Program-made: the position numbers and the translations under genes | Source: Streptomyces sp. WAC08241 | Lineage (GTDB): Bacteria > Actinomycetota > Actinomycetes > Streptomycetales > Streptomycetaceae | Assembly (NCBI GenBank): GCA_007858575.1 | Contig: CP042279.1 | Span: 5,644,501-5,708,500 of the forward strand | Length of the DNA stretch: 64,000 nt | Direction: 5' to 3' | Notes under the pieces: generated by a model | What the model was told of the DNA's origin: nothing | The model's database searches: none | Seen by the model: only the letters and a program-made list of their open reading frames with translations | In this document: piece by piece, positions 10,475 through 19,467 of the stretch | Layout: each line of letters begins with the position of its first letter | Position numbering within the stretch: position 1 is the first letter of the stretch

Positions 10475-11855
10475 GTGGCGCTCCACGAGATGAAGTCCCC
10501 GACGAGGGCCGACGCGAGGACGGACGTGTTCGCCTCCCCCTCAGCGAGCGGGTCCTGCCGAAGTACCGCATGCCCGAGGAGCCCTCCCTGCCCGAGGCCG
10601 TCTACGCGATGCTCCACAACGAGCTGCTGCTCGACGGCAACGCGGCGCAGAACCTGGCGACGTTCTGCACGACCTGGTCGGACGACGAGGTCCGCCGCCT
10701 GATGGACGAATGCCTCGACAAGAACATGATCGACAAGGACGAGTACCCGCAGACCGCCGAGATCGAGGCGCGGTGCGTGAACATCCTGGCCGACCTGTGG
10801 AACGCCCCGGAGGTCCCGGGCCGCGGGGCCATGGGCTGCTCCACCACCGGCTCCAGCGAGGCCGCCATGCTGGGCGGCCTGGCGCTCAAGTGGCGGTGGC
10901 GGGAGCGGCGCAGGGCCGAGGGCAAGCCCGTCGACCGGCCCAACATCGTCGCCGGGCCCGTGCAGATCTGCTGGGACAAGTTCGCCCGCTACTTCGACGT
11001 CGAGCTGCGCCAGGTCCCCTGGAGGACGGCGCGACTGGCCTGCGGCCGCACCAACTGCGCGCGTACGTCGACGAGAACACGATCGGCGTCGTCGCGATCC
11101 TCGGCGTCACCTTCACCTGCGACTACGAGCCGGTCGCGGAGATCGCCGCCGAGCTGGACCGGATCCAGGAGGAGACGGGGCTGGACGTCCCGATCCACGT
11201 GGACGCCGCCAGCGGCGGTTTCGTCGCGCCCTTCCTCCACCAGGACCTCGTCTGGGACTTCCGCCTCGAACGGGTCTCGTCCATCAACGCCTCGGGGCAC
11301 AAGTACGGGCTCGCGCCCCTCGGCGTGGGCTGGGCGGTCTGGCGCACCGCCGACCTGCTGCCGAAGGACCTGGTGTTCGACGTGACCTACCTCGGCGGCG
11401 ACCTGCCGACCTTCGCCCTCAACTTCTCCCGGCCCGGCGGCGAGATCGTCGCCCAGTACTACAACTTCCTGCGCCTGGGGCGGCCGGCTACCGGCGCGTC
11501 CAGGGGTGTGCGCGGAGACGGCCCGGTACCTGGCCGGGCAGGTGGCGGAGATGGGCCCGTTCACCCTGCTGTACGACGGGCAGGGGCGCTGCCGGCCGTC
11601 TCGTACACCCTCACCGACCCGGCGGGGCGGGCTTCAGCCTGTACGACCTCTCCGACCAGCTCCGGATGCGCGGCTGGCAGGTCCCCTCGTACCCGCTGCC
11701 CGCCGACCGGCAGGAGACCGTGATCCAGCGGGTGCTCGTCCGGCACGGGTGGCCGGGACGAGGTCGACCTGCTCGCCCGGGACATGCGGCACTCCCTGGA
11801 GCGCCTCAGGCGGGGCAAGCCGGCGGACTCGGAGCGCGCGGGCTTCCACCACTGA
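10475..11855 (+). CDS. gadB: Glutamate decarboxylase
   Basis: PLP-dependent enzyme that converts glutamate to 4-aminobutyrate and CO2, consuming a proton. Family stretches: ATFCTTWSDDEVRRLMDE, AMGCSTTGSSEAAMLGGLAL, PIHVDAASGGFVAPF (PLP-binding Asp) and SINASGHKYGL with the Schiff-base Lys. The end KPADSERAGFHH fits the pH-sensitive C-terminus with a terminal His pair. Start is GTG 10475. About five frameshifts (near 10540, 11025, 11485, 11590, 11750) break the gene. The gene symbol is by family; the organism's own name may differ. Confidence 0.9.
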
Positions 11856-11921
11856 GCCGGGCCGGGGATCGGTCAGGATCGGAGAAGCGCCGTGCGGACG
11901 GGCGGAGTTAGCGTGAGGTCC

Positions 11922-12332
11922 ATGGACATCACCATCCACACCACCGCCCTCCCGCACGACGACCCGGACGCCGCCGTGGCCTTCTACCGCGACGCCCTCG
12001 GCTTCGAGGTCCGCAGCGACGTCGGGCAGGGGAGCATGCGCTGGATCACGGTCGGCCCGGCCGGGCAGCCCGGCACGTCGATCCTGCTCGCGCCGCCCGC
12101 CGCCGACCCCGGCGTCACGGAGGAGGAGCGCCGCGTCATCACCGAGATGATGGCCAAGGGCACGTACGGCTGGATCCTCCTCGCCACCCCCGGCCTCGAC
12201 GCGGTCTTCGAGAAGGTCCGGGCCGCCGGTGCCGAGGTCGTCCAGGAGCCGACGGAGCAGCCGTACGGCATCCGCGACTGCGCCTTCCGCGATCCGGCGG
12301 GCAACCTGATCCGCATCCAGGAACTCCGCTGA
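11922..12332 (+). CDS. VOC superfamily protein (glyoxalase/bleomycin-resistance fold)
   Basis: Complete 136-residue protein with a paired beta-alpha-beta-beta-beta fold: PHDDPDAAVAFYRDALGFEV at the start and RDCAFRDPAGNLIRIQEL at the end, where the final Glu is a usual metal ligand. VOC members include dioxygenases, isomerases and antibiotic-binding proteins; the substrate cannot be read. The ATG at 11922 has no clear Shine-Dalgarno site. Confidence 0.8.
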   Translation: MDITIHTTALPHDDPDAAVAFYRDALGFEVRSDVGQGSMRWITVGPAGQPGTSILLAPPAADPGVTEEERRVITEMMAKGTYGWILLATPGLDAVFEKVRAAGAEVVQEPTEQPYGIRDCAFRDPAGNLIRIQELR

Positions 12333-12360
12333 TCCGCCGGCCCGCAGGGAGGAGACCGCG

Positions 12361-12550
12361 ATGTGCCACCCTTGCCTGGGCCCGCGCCCGCACCGAGGCG
12401 CGGCGCCCGAAGGACCTGACCGAGGAGGAGGGGGACGCGACGACCGCCGGGGCCGCGGAGGCCGCCGGGATCGTCGAGCCCGCCGGGACCGCCGGGCAGA
12501 AGGCCGGGCACACGGCCGGCCGAACCGGAAGGCCCGTTCCGGTGGTCTGA
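12361..12550 (+). CDS. Small hypothetical protein
   Basis: A strong GGAGGAGA lies 7 nt before ATG 12361. Inserting one base after codon 5 gives about 62 residues: MCHPAWARARTEARRPKDL, then LTEEEGDATTAGAAEAAG and a tail ending GRPVPVV at 12550. The literal frame instead stays open on other residues. Between the VOC and trmO genes, same strand. Family not recognised. Confidence 0.4.
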
Positions 12551-12599
12551 TGGGGCGGGGAGGGAGCCGTCCCCTTCCGACTCGTGAGAGGCGCGGCAC

Positions 12600-13079
12600 A
12601 TGGCAGAGCACAGCACTCCCGCGGAGGTCGTCTCGGAACCCGTCGGCCGGGTGGTCGGCGGACGGGGCGAGGTCCGGGACGACCGGTGGGGCGGGGTGAC
12701 GGCGGTGATCCGGCTGGACGGGCGGTTCGGCCCGGACGCGCTCGTCGGCCTGGACGCCTTCTCGCACGTGGAGGTCGTCTACCACTTCGACCGGGTCCCG
12801 GCGGAGAAGGTGGAGACGGGCGCCCGGCACCCGCGCGGCAACACCGACTGGCCGCTGGTCGGCATCTTCGCCCAGCGCGGCAAGAACCGCCCCAACCGGC
12901 TCGGGGTCTCCCGCTGCCGCCTGGTGCGCGTCGACGGGCTCGACGTCCACGTGGAGGGCCTGGACGCGGTCGACGGCACTCCCGTGCTCGACCTCAAGCC
13001 CTACCTGGACGAGTTCGGGCCGCGCGGCACCGTCACCCAGCCCGCGTGGGCCACCGAGATCATGCGCGCGTACCACTGA
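12600..13079 (+). CDS. trmO: tRNA (t6A37-N6)-methyltransferase TrmO family
   Basis: Complete 159-residue protein of the TrmO/YaeB (formerly UPF0066/TsaA) family, which uses S-adenosylmethionine to methylate N6-threonylcarbamoyladenosine 37 of tRNA. Visible motifs: VEVVYHFDRV, ARHPRGNTDWPLVGIFAQRG, KNRPNRLGVSRC, PVLDLKPYLDEF. ATG 12600 follows gaggcgcggcac. No frameshift. Confidence 0.85.
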   Translation: MAEHSTPAEVVSEPVGRVVGGRGEVRDDRWGGVTAVIRLDGRFGPDALVGLDAFSHVEVVYHFDRVPAEKVETGARHPRGNTDWPLVGIFAQRGKNRPNRLGVSRCRLVRVDGLDVHVEGLDAVDGTPVLDLKPYLDEFGPRGTVTQPAWATEIMRAYH

Positions 13080-13257
13080 CCCGCCCGCCGGCTCCCCGCC
13101 CCTGGCGCGCTAGGACCTCCGCCACCCGCGGCGGGCGGTACGACGGGCCCTTGAGGACCTTGCCGCCCTCGCGCAGCACGGGGCGGCCGTCCGGGCCGAG
13201 CTTGGACATGTCGGCGCGGTGGAACTCGCGGACCAGGTCCTGCGGGGTGGTGGACAC
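13060..13257 (-). CDS. Small hypothetical protein
   Basis: Start GTG 13257 has GGAAAG upstream. The protein is 65 residues: STTPQDLVREFHRADMSKLG, then GPDGRPVLREGGKVLKGPSY and an Arg/Gly-rich end. Its 3' end overlaps the convergent trmO gene by 20 bp, so the natural stop may be earlier if the tail is frameshifted. Family not recognised. Confidence 0.5.
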   Translation of the reverse strand: MSTTPQDLVREFHRADMSKLGPDGRPVLREGGKVLKGPSYRPPRVAEVLARQGRGAGGRVSGTRA

Positions 13258-13541
13258 GGAATCTGCTTTCCTGTCGTCGCGGTTTTCCGGCTCCGCCGCT
13301 TCCGGCGGCGGTCGCGTCCCATCGAACGCGTCTTCCTGCTGCCGTGGGCCACACCCTCCCCACGGAATTCCCGGTGTGAACCGGCAATTCCCTGCCGCTT
13401 GACGGCCACTCGGCCCACTGGCAGCATCCAGGTCCCGCGCACCTTTCCGGGAAATCCCGAAGGTGCGGACGAAACAAGGGGACGGCGCTTCGCGAGTACG
13501 GGAAAGCGGACCGTCCTCGCCCGCAGTCAAAGGCAAGGACC
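13258..13541. other. Intergenic region between divergent genes
   Basis: About 280 bases of somewhat lower GC carrying the promoters of the small minus-strand gene and the serine hydrolase. I see no gene and no clear repeat. Confidence 0.4.
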
Positions 13542-14217
13542 ATGCGCTTCCTGACCGTGCCGGGTTACACCGGATCCGGGCCGGACCACTGGCAGACCCA
13601 TCTGGAGAACGCCTACGAGGGGTTCTCCCGGGTGGTCCAGGACGACTGGGCGACCGTCGACCGCGACCGCTGGTCGCCCGGCTCGACGAGGCCGTGCGCG
13701 CCGTCGACGGCGAGGTCTTCCTCGTCGGCCACAGTTGCGGCTCCGTCACCGTCGCCCAGTGGGCCGCCACCCGCTACGACGGGCGGGTCACCGGCGCCCT
13801 CCTGGTCGCCCCGGCCGACGTCGAGGCCCCCGGCGCGCTGGACGCCATCCGGCCCCAGGCCCCCTGCCCGCCTCCGTACTGCCGCTGCGGATCCACCTCG
13901 TGGTCTCCGACGACGACCCGTTCCTGTCCCGGGAGCGGGGCCCGGCGCTCGCGGAGGCGTGGGGCGCCACCATCGAGGTCGTCCCCGGCGGCGGCCACCT
14001 GGCCACCCGGGACGGCTACGGGCCGTGGGACCACGCGGCCGCCCTCGTCGCGCGCCACTCCGGGACCGTACTGAAGCGACGGAGCGCCCCGGTCACGACG
14101 CCCGGGACCACCGGGGGCGTGCCCTCGCGTGACGGGCCCGCGGCGGTGCCCCGGCCCGACTTGTCCTGCCCGGACGGCGGACGCCGGCACGCGGGGAAGG
14201 TCCTGGAGAACGCCTGA
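13542..14217 (+). CDS. RBBP9/YdeN-type serine hydrolase
   Basis: Alpha/beta hydrolase: MRFLTVPGYTGSGPDHWQTH at the start, the nucleophile elbow GHSCGSVTVAQW, the acid in VVSDDDPFLSRE and the His in VPGGGHLATRDGYG. This is the RBBP9 family of small serine hydrolases. Frameshifts near 13675 and 13858. The family usually ends near residue 180; the last about 45 residues here (after ALVARHSGTVLK) are unusual and may be out of frame. Confidence 0.75.
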
Positions 14218-14275
14218 GCCCGGGACGCCCGTCGTGGCGGCCCCGTGCTCCGGCGGCTCGGCGCTCCCGACCGGC

Positions 14276-14929
14276 TCAGGCGCCGGACAGCGTCGCCGCC
14301 ACCGACCGGAACCAGGCGCCGTGGGAGAACGGCGCGGGCGGGTTGACCTCCATGCCGAGCTCGGCCGCCGCCAGGGCGTAGTCCCCTCGTCCAGGGGAAG
14401 GGCGAGCAGTTCGTGGAGCTCCCCACGAGGCGGGCCGCGAGCTGCGGATGGGTCGTGGCCGCGTAGTCGGCGACGGCGGCCTCGTGGTCGGGGAACTCGT
14501 CGACGACGTCCTGCGAGAACCAGCCGCCGAGCAGTTGCGCGGTCTCGGGGAAGCGCGCGTGCCACTCCCAGTGCGTCCGCGGGGAGGACGGCTCCGGGAC
14601 GTCCCCTCCTCGACGCTCCTCTTCAGGTGGTCGGCCAGCACCCCCAGCCAGTCGCCGATCTCCGACTGCGGCTTCCCGGTGTCCGGGACCGAGTAGAACT
14701 CGCCCAGCTCCTGCCGGACGCGCCCCGGGGGTTGCGGCCGTACTCGCGCAGTTGGCGCTCCGCCTCCGCGACGGCCGAGGGGCGGGTGTGCCAGGTGTGC
14801 CGGAGGTACGCGTCGAGGGCTTCGGCTGCGCCGCTCCGGGGTGTCGTCGGCCGGCTGTCCCAGGTACGCGCGCATCACCCGGTCCAGCTCGCCGTACCGG
14901 CGGTCGTGTTCGAGGGGCTTCATGGACAT
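14276..14929 (-). CDS. CdiI-type immunity protein (contact-dependent inhibition immunity family)
   Basis: Repaired protein of about 215 residues. The C-terminal half has QLLGGWFSQDVVDEFPDHEA, DYAATTHPQLAARLVGELHE and a final MEVNPPAPFSHGAWFRSVA, which fits a CdiI-like immunity family of polymorphic toxin systems. The N-terminal half (LEHDRRYGELDRVMRAYLGQ, EFYSVPDTGKPQSEIGDWLG) resembles another small immunity-type domain. About four frameshifts. It directly follows an orphan RNase A-like toxin tip, the usual order for a displaced toxin/immunity cassette. Specificity cannot be told. Confidence 0.6.
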   Translation of the reverse strand: MSMKPLEHDRRYGELDRVMRAYLGQPADDTPERRSRSPRRVPPAHLAHPPLGRRGGGAPTARVRPQPPGRVRQELGEFYSVPDTGKPQSEIGDWLGVLADHLKRSVEEGTSRSRPPRGRTGSGTRASPRPRNCSAAGSRRTSSTSSPTTRPPSPTTRPRPIRSSRPASWGAPRTARPSPGRGDYALAAAELGMEVNPPAPFSHGAWFRSVAATLSGA

Positions 14930-14942
14930 GTGCGGACGGCCC

Positions 14943-15241
14943 CTACAGGTAGAACGGGACGGAGGTGTGGACGGTGAAGCCGTACGGGCTCGACGGCTCG
15001 CGGCGCAGCACCACGCGCGCCGCGCGGACGTCGACGGGTCCGCGCCCGACCAGCAGGTCGCCTCGAGCTGGACCCGGCCCACGGGCTCCCCGCGGGACGG
15101 CCAGGCGGCCTCGATGGTGAGCCGGGCCCGGGTGCCCTGGGCGAGCCAGCGGTGGACGGCCTGCTCGTTGGCGGTCACCACCTGCTGGGTGGCCCACTGG
15201 GCGGTCTCCCGGTCGGGGTAGGAGGCGGAACGGGTCAGCAC
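14943..15241 (-). CDS. Orphan C-terminal half of an RNase A-like (CdiA-CT type) toxin domain
   Basis: GTG 15241 with GAGAGG 9 nt upstream starts a protein of about 98 residues: SASYPDRETAQWATQQVV, HRWLAQGTRARLTIEA and, after one frameshift near 15060, VVLRREPSSPYGFTVHTSVP. This matches the second half of bacterial RNase A-like toxin domains; the full-length toxin at 15916-17679 ends with the matching IRYDSSRNPQPPFTVMTSMP. The first half with the His of the GHTLDRHVG motif is missing, so the piece alone should be inactive and may serve as a recombination reservoir. Confidence 0.6.
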
Positions 15242-15300
15242 GAGGGGATCCTCTCAAATCACCTGGTCGGCGGCTGGGTCTGCGGGGCTCGACAGCCGCA

Positions 15301-15859
15301 TCAGTAGTCGGCGAAGTTCCAGAACATGCCGACCTCGGTGTCCGTGACGACGATCAGCCCGTAATCCTCCGTGTAGACGCTCAGCGGGCTGTACGCCCAG
15401 CCCGACGACGTGAAGTCGAGCGTGCCGCGCACGTGGCCGGGTCGGTTGACGTTGGTGTGGAAGGTGGCCGCGTCCCCGTAACGCGCGAGAATCGTGCGCG
15501 CCATGCCCCGCAGCTCCTCCTCGCTCTCCGCGAAGCGCTCCAGGCCGGCCAGGTCGCAGCCGTCCTCCGTGAGGGCGAGGAGCAGGCTCTCGGCGCTGTC
15601 CCGGTCGATCTCCTGAAGGCGCCGCGCGACGTACTCCGGCGGGTGGGGAGGAAGGGGTACGCGGGTTGGCCTCCCGCTCCGGGTTCCCCGCCGCGTCGTC
15701 GAGGCCGGCCCAGCCACGGGGGTCCGGGACCCGGGCCATCAGCGCGAGGACGTCGAGGACCCACTCCGCGTGGCGGCGCGGGCCCGTGGCGTCGTACGGG
15801 TACGCGTCCTCGTACAGGTGGCGTACGGCTGCTTCCCAGGCGGCCTGGTCGACGGGCAT
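15301..15859 (-). CDS. Hypothetical protein, candidate immunity protein
   Basis: About 185 residues after one frameshift near 15655: QAAWEAAVRHLYEDAYPYDA at the start, LTEDGCDLAGLERFAESEEE in the middle, GLIVVTDTEVGMFWNFADY at the end. Not a family I can name. It lies directly after the toxin gene on the same strand, the normal place of the cognate immunity gene. Its stop codon overlaps (ATGA) a short 15-codon open frame before the orphan toxin tip. Confidence 0.55.
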
Positions 15860-15915
15860 GTGGTGCCGGCCTTTCTCGGTGGGCTCTCGGTGGGCTCTCG
15901 GTGGGCCCGGCGGGG

Positions 15916-17679
15916 CTAGGACTTGGAGGGCATCGACGTCATGACGGTGAACGGGGGTTGCGGCTGCTGTCGTACCGGATGCGGGTGTCGATGCCGGTGA
16001 CGTCGTACGCCTTGGCGTTCATGCCGGCCTGTTTGTACCCGGACAGCGGATCGTTCGGGTCCACCGGCTGCTTGCTCACGCTGCGGCCGCTGGTCTCGCC
16101 GTTCGGCGCGGTCGCGTGGAAGTCCTTGACGGCCCCGTCGGTCGCCGGAGGCGGCCCTTGATCCACGCGTCTATGGCGGCCTTGTTCTTGTTGAGGTTGT
16201 ACTCGGTCAGGTCCTCCGCACGCCGGTAGTCCGGGAAGGCCGAGGCGCCGGCTATGCCCGGCTTGCCGTGCGGCCACGCCTGGGTCGGGCCGTTCGACTG
16301 CTGGTCGCGCAGGCGCTGCGCCAACTGCTCGTCCGTCTTGCCGACGTGCCTGTCCAGGGTGTGGCCGCCGTCCGTGTATTCGTTGGCGGCGAGGTTCAGG
16401 TCGTAGTTGCCGTGCGAGTCGACCTTCAGCCAGGCCTTCGACTCCTTGAACTCCTCCAGCGCGCGGGCACCGAAGCCGTGGGCGCGCGCGACGCCGGCCT
16501 CGAACTTGGGGGCGCTCAGGTACGCCTCGTCCAGCGGCCCCTTCAGCGCCTCCATGCGGGTGGTGAGGCCGTCGAGGACGCCGGTGTACTTGTCGACGAT
16601 CCGGTTCAGCTTGGCCGTGTCGATGTTCAGCACGGTCTTGACGTCGAAGGAGAGGACCAGGCCCACGCCCTTGCCGATCACGTTCGTGACGGTGCCGAGG
16701 AGGCTCTTGGCGTCCTTGGGCTTGGCCAGGTCCTCCAGGATCTCCTTGACGGCCTTCTTCATGGCGCGTTCCATCTCGTCCCAGACGTCGCGGTTCAGGT
16801 CGACGGCCGCCTCGGCGTACTCGCGCAGGATGGTGGCGACGTCGTCGGCCGTGTCCTTGAGAACGGCGAGGACGGGCTCGCTGCCCGTGGAAGGCGCGGG
16901 GTGCCCGGGCCGGAGTTCGCGGTGTGCGCCCACTGGTAGCCGTGTCGACGGTTTCCCCAGCTCGTCCCGCCCCACAGCGCGCTGCAGAAGGTCCGCATGG
17001 CGGCCTCCCAGTCGGCCTGCTGGTGGTTGGTGATGGTGCCGACGGCCTGGGTGAGCTGGTCCGCCACCATCGTTCCCGTGATGGAGACGTTCGTCCAGCC
17101 GTGGCTCAGGGAGTTGAGGTAGTGCTGCTGCGGGAAGGGGTGGACGTCCGCCACCCTCCCGACCCGGAACACGTTCTTGCACAGCGGTTGGAGGACGTCC
17201 CGGACGATCTCGGGGATGCCCTCCATCAGACCGCGCAGGAAGTCGTCGCCGCCGTCGTCGTCGCCCCACTTGATGTCGGGGACCGAGCCGAAGTCCGGGG
17301 CCCTGTCGACGACCACGGGCAGCGGCCGCTGCTCGGCCGGCTTGCCCTTGGGGTGGAGGCCGCGTCCGCCTTCGTGTAGGCGTTGGCCGTCTCGGTGAAG
17401 CCGACGGCGACGCCGCCGACGCCGAGCACGGAACGGCCCCAGACCTCCAGCCAGCGGTCGCCGATCTTCTTGTACGCCTGGGCGAACTTCCGGCCTCGGT
17501 GCCCGCGCCCCCGGCGTCGGGTACTTGCGCAGCTCCTCCAGGAGCTTGTTGGCGCCGCGCATCAGGAAGTCCTGCTGCGCGGCGACCTGGCCGGAGACCG
17601 ACCAGAGGTCGCTCGGTTTGACGTCGATGGCGCTGCTGCCGCCCGGCGGCTGGGCGGGGACGGGCCGGCTATCAGGCAC
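15916..17679 (-). CDS. Polymorphic toxin: WXG-type secretion N-terminus with C-terminal RNase A-like domain
   Basis: About 587 residues. The N-terminus (IDVKPSDLWSVSGQVAAQQD) is helical and WXG100/T7SS-like; the middle is a long helical region (DVWDEMERAMKKAVKEILED). The C-terminus has DGGHTLDRHVGKTDEQLAQR, with the catalytic-type His, ASAFPDYRRAEDLTEYNL, and a final FTVMTSMPSKS, matching bacterial CdiA-CT RNase A-like toxins that cut RNA. Start GTG 17679 overlaps the WXG100 gene end by 8 bp, so it is translationally coupled. Frameshifts near 17495, 17350, 16890, 16150 and 15960. Export by a type VII-like system is inferred from the N-terminus. Confidence 0.75.
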
Positions 17680-17977
17680 CGCCTCCCCAGCCCTGGAGCA
17701 CCGATCTGTTGGCCGCGGCGTAGTTGAGGTGGCCCTTGGTCACGACCTCGTGGAGCCAGGCCTGCGCGGCCTTGAGGTCGTCGGCGTCGTGGCTCCACCG
17801 GTCCAGCTCGTCGATGAAGGTCTCGCGGGCCTCGCCGTCCCAGTCCAGGACGGTTTTGGAGACGCGCCCGTAGAGCGCGTCCAGCTTCTCGTTCAGGGTG
17901 CGGAGGATCTCCTCCAGGTCGCCCGACAGGCGCTGCAGAGTGGTGAAGTCGACGGTGATCCGGTCGTCGTCCGGCAT
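17672..17977 (-). CDS. WXG100 family protein
   Basis: Complete 101-residue helical hairpin protein: ITVDFTTLQRLSGDLEEILR at the start and the turn motif VLDWDGEARETFIDEL (W-D-G). The family comprises small substrates or carriers of type VII secretion. It sits between a second WXG-type gene and the toxin with which it overlaps, so it probably pairs with the toxin N-terminus for export. Confidence 0.8.
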   Translation of the reverse strand: MPDDDRITVDFTTLQRLSGDLEEILRTLNEKLDALYGRVSKTVLDWDGEARETFIDELDRWSHDADDLKAAQAWLHEVVTKGHLNYAAANRSVLQGWGGGA

Positions 17978-17996
17978 GCTGCTGATCCCCCGTGGT

Positions 17997-18398
17997 TCAG
18001 ATCGCGTCGAGGCGGCTCTTCGGCCGGCCCTCGTCCTGTGCGGGCGCCGGGTCGGGCACGGTGAGGTCGCGGGCGGCGGCCGACACGTCCTCGCCCCGCT
18101 GCGTCTGCCGGAGCCGGGCCAGGAGGTCGAGCTCCTGCTGGGTGAAGCCGTCGCGGGAGGCGCGCGTGGCGGCCTCCAGGAGGACCAGCACCTGGCGGAT
18201 GCGCACCGCGTCCTCGGCGACGCCGCGGTGCAGGGAGCGGTACGCGGTGGCGGTGGGTCCCTGCCAGCCCGCGGCGATCCTGTCGACGACCCCGTCCATG
18301 GCGCGGACCTGCTGCTCCAGGTAGCGCTGCATCCCGTCGAGGTCGTTCGCCAATGTGGTGAGGTTGTCCTCCGACACGCCCAGATCGGCGTTCTGCAT
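17997..18398 (-). CDS. WXG100-like protein
   Basis: Complete, about 133 residues: LGVSEDNLTTLANDLDGMQR at the start and the turn RIAAGWQGPTATAYRSL (W-Q-G), then a longer C-terminal tail. Start ATG 18398. First gene of the minus-strand toxin operon; a perfect inverted repeat lies about 50 bp upstream. Confidence 0.75.
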   Translation of the reverse strand: MQNADLGVSEDNLTTLANDLDGMQRYLEQQVRAMDGVVDRIAAGWQGPTATAYRSLHRGVAEDAVRIRQVLVLLEAATRASRDGFTQQELDLLARLRQTQRGEDVSAAARDLTVPDPAPAQDEGRPKSRLDAI

Positions 18399-18448
18399 CC
18401 CGGCCCCCGCCCGTCGCACTGTTCGCACGCGTGTTTCCGCGTACGGAT

Positions 18449-18464
18449 GTTCACTCTAGTGAAC
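18449..18464. promoter_or_regulatory. Inverted repeat, putative operator of the toxin operon
   Basis: gttcact-ct-agtgaac, two perfect 7-bp arms with a 2-bp spacer, located in the promoter region of the WXG100/toxin operon. The geometry suits a dimeric repressor; the protein is unknown. Confidence 0.5.
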
Positions 18465-18645
18465 GCCTGAGGGAGGCGGCGCAGGTGCCCCCGGCGGTCA
18501 TCGGCCTCGGCCGGGACCGGCGGAACCGGGTAACGTCCTCGTCGTGTTCTCCAAGGCACCGGTCCGCGCGTGAGGGTGTGGGGGCCCGGCCGACGTCCTC
18601 CGGCGTCGCCGCCGCCCCGCCGGTGGATCCGCAGACCACTCCACT

Positions 18646-18668
18646 CCGCTTCACTTCACTTCACTCAC
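18646..18668. repeat. Short cttca pentamer repeat
   Basis: Three to four copies of ttcac/cttca directly upstream of the DUF6243 gene. Short tract, possible slippage site. Confidence 0.5.
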
Positions 18669-18682
18669 GACCGGGAGACCCC

Positions 18683-18898
18683 GTGACCGACAGCAAGAAC
18701 ATCAACAACCCCGTGGGCCAGGGCGGCGGCCAGCGCAAGAAGCTGTCCCGCGCCGAACGGCAGAACAACGGCCCGCACCGCAACCTCGACCGCCAGGGCG
18801 CCGCCGACCGCAAGGCGGAGCTGGTGCGCAAGATGCGCGAGAAGGTGGGCACGACCGAGAACACCGACGAGGCGGACGACACCACCACCCAGGACTGA
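18683..18898 (+). CDS. DUF6243 family protein
   Basis: Complete 71-residue, very hydrophilic protein: NNPVGQGGGQRKKLSRAERQ and KAELVRKMREKVGTTENTDE. I recognise the pattern as the small Streptomyces DUF6243 family of unknown function. Start GTG 18683 with GGGAGA 7 nt upstream. A GC-rich hairpin at about 18903-18921 may end it. Confidence 0.7.
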   Translation: MTDSKNINNPVGQGGGQRKKLSRAERQNNGPHRNLDRQGAADRKAELVRKMREKVGTTENTDEADDTTTQD

Positions 18899-19000
18899 CG
18901 CACCGCCGCCGCGGGGCGGCGGCACACGATCCCGGGCCCCGGGCCGACGCCGAGCCGTGCGCCGACCGGCGGAGTACCGGCGATTCTCGGGAGGGGCCCG

Positions 19001-19465
19001 GTGCACTCGCGACGGAAAGCGCAGAAAGAGATGACCGCGATCGAACGCCTGTGGGAGGAGTACGAGCTCCCCGTCAAGGACGCCCTGTTCTGCGCCGACG
19101 GGCGCTCCCACGCCGTCGCCCTCGACCCCGCCGCACCGGGCGGCTTCACCCTGCTCGCCCCGTTCGCGCTGGACGACGTACTGGAAGGCGACCCGTCCCG
19201 GGTGTCCCCGGTCGACGGACGCGCCGCCGTGGACCTGGGGGAGCAGGGGCTGCTGTGGGGCGGCGAGGGCTCGTACGGATCGGAGGGCTTCCTCGCGCGT
19301 CTGACCCCCGACCGTGCCCTGGTCTGGGCGATGTTCTTCACGGAGTCCAACCCCTTCGATCGCGTGCGCCTGTCGGGAAACGTCGCGACCTTCAGCTCGA
19401 CCTCGGGGGTCGAGATCACGGTCGACATCGACGATCCGCGCGTCCCGGTCCCTCCGGAGCGGTGA
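19001..19465 (+). CDS. Hypothetical protein
   Basis: Complete, 154 residues from GTG 19001 (GGGAGGGG 8-10 nt upstream) or 144 from ATG 19031. Sequence: RLWEEYELPVKDALFCADGR, HAVALDPAAPGGFTLLAPFA, ALVWAMFFTESNPFDRVRLS. Mixed alpha/beta, no membrane segment. The style is that of small immunity or SMI1-like proteins, but I cannot place it. Close to the toxin locus, on the opposite strand. Confidence 0.55.
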   Translation: MHSRRKAQKEMTAIERLWEEYELPVKDALFCADGRSHAVALDPAAPGGFTLLAPFALDDVLEGDPSRVSPVDGRAAVDLGEQGLLWGGEGSYGSEGFLARLTPDRALVWAMFFTESNPFDRVRLSGNVATFSSTSGVEITVDIDDPRVPVPPER

Positions 19466-19467
19466 CG

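Noticed and set aside
15860..15915. 12-bp direct repeats (ctctcggtgggc) between toxin and candidate immunity gene
   Set aside because: Three short copies in a 55-bp gap. Probably slippage; no sign of function.
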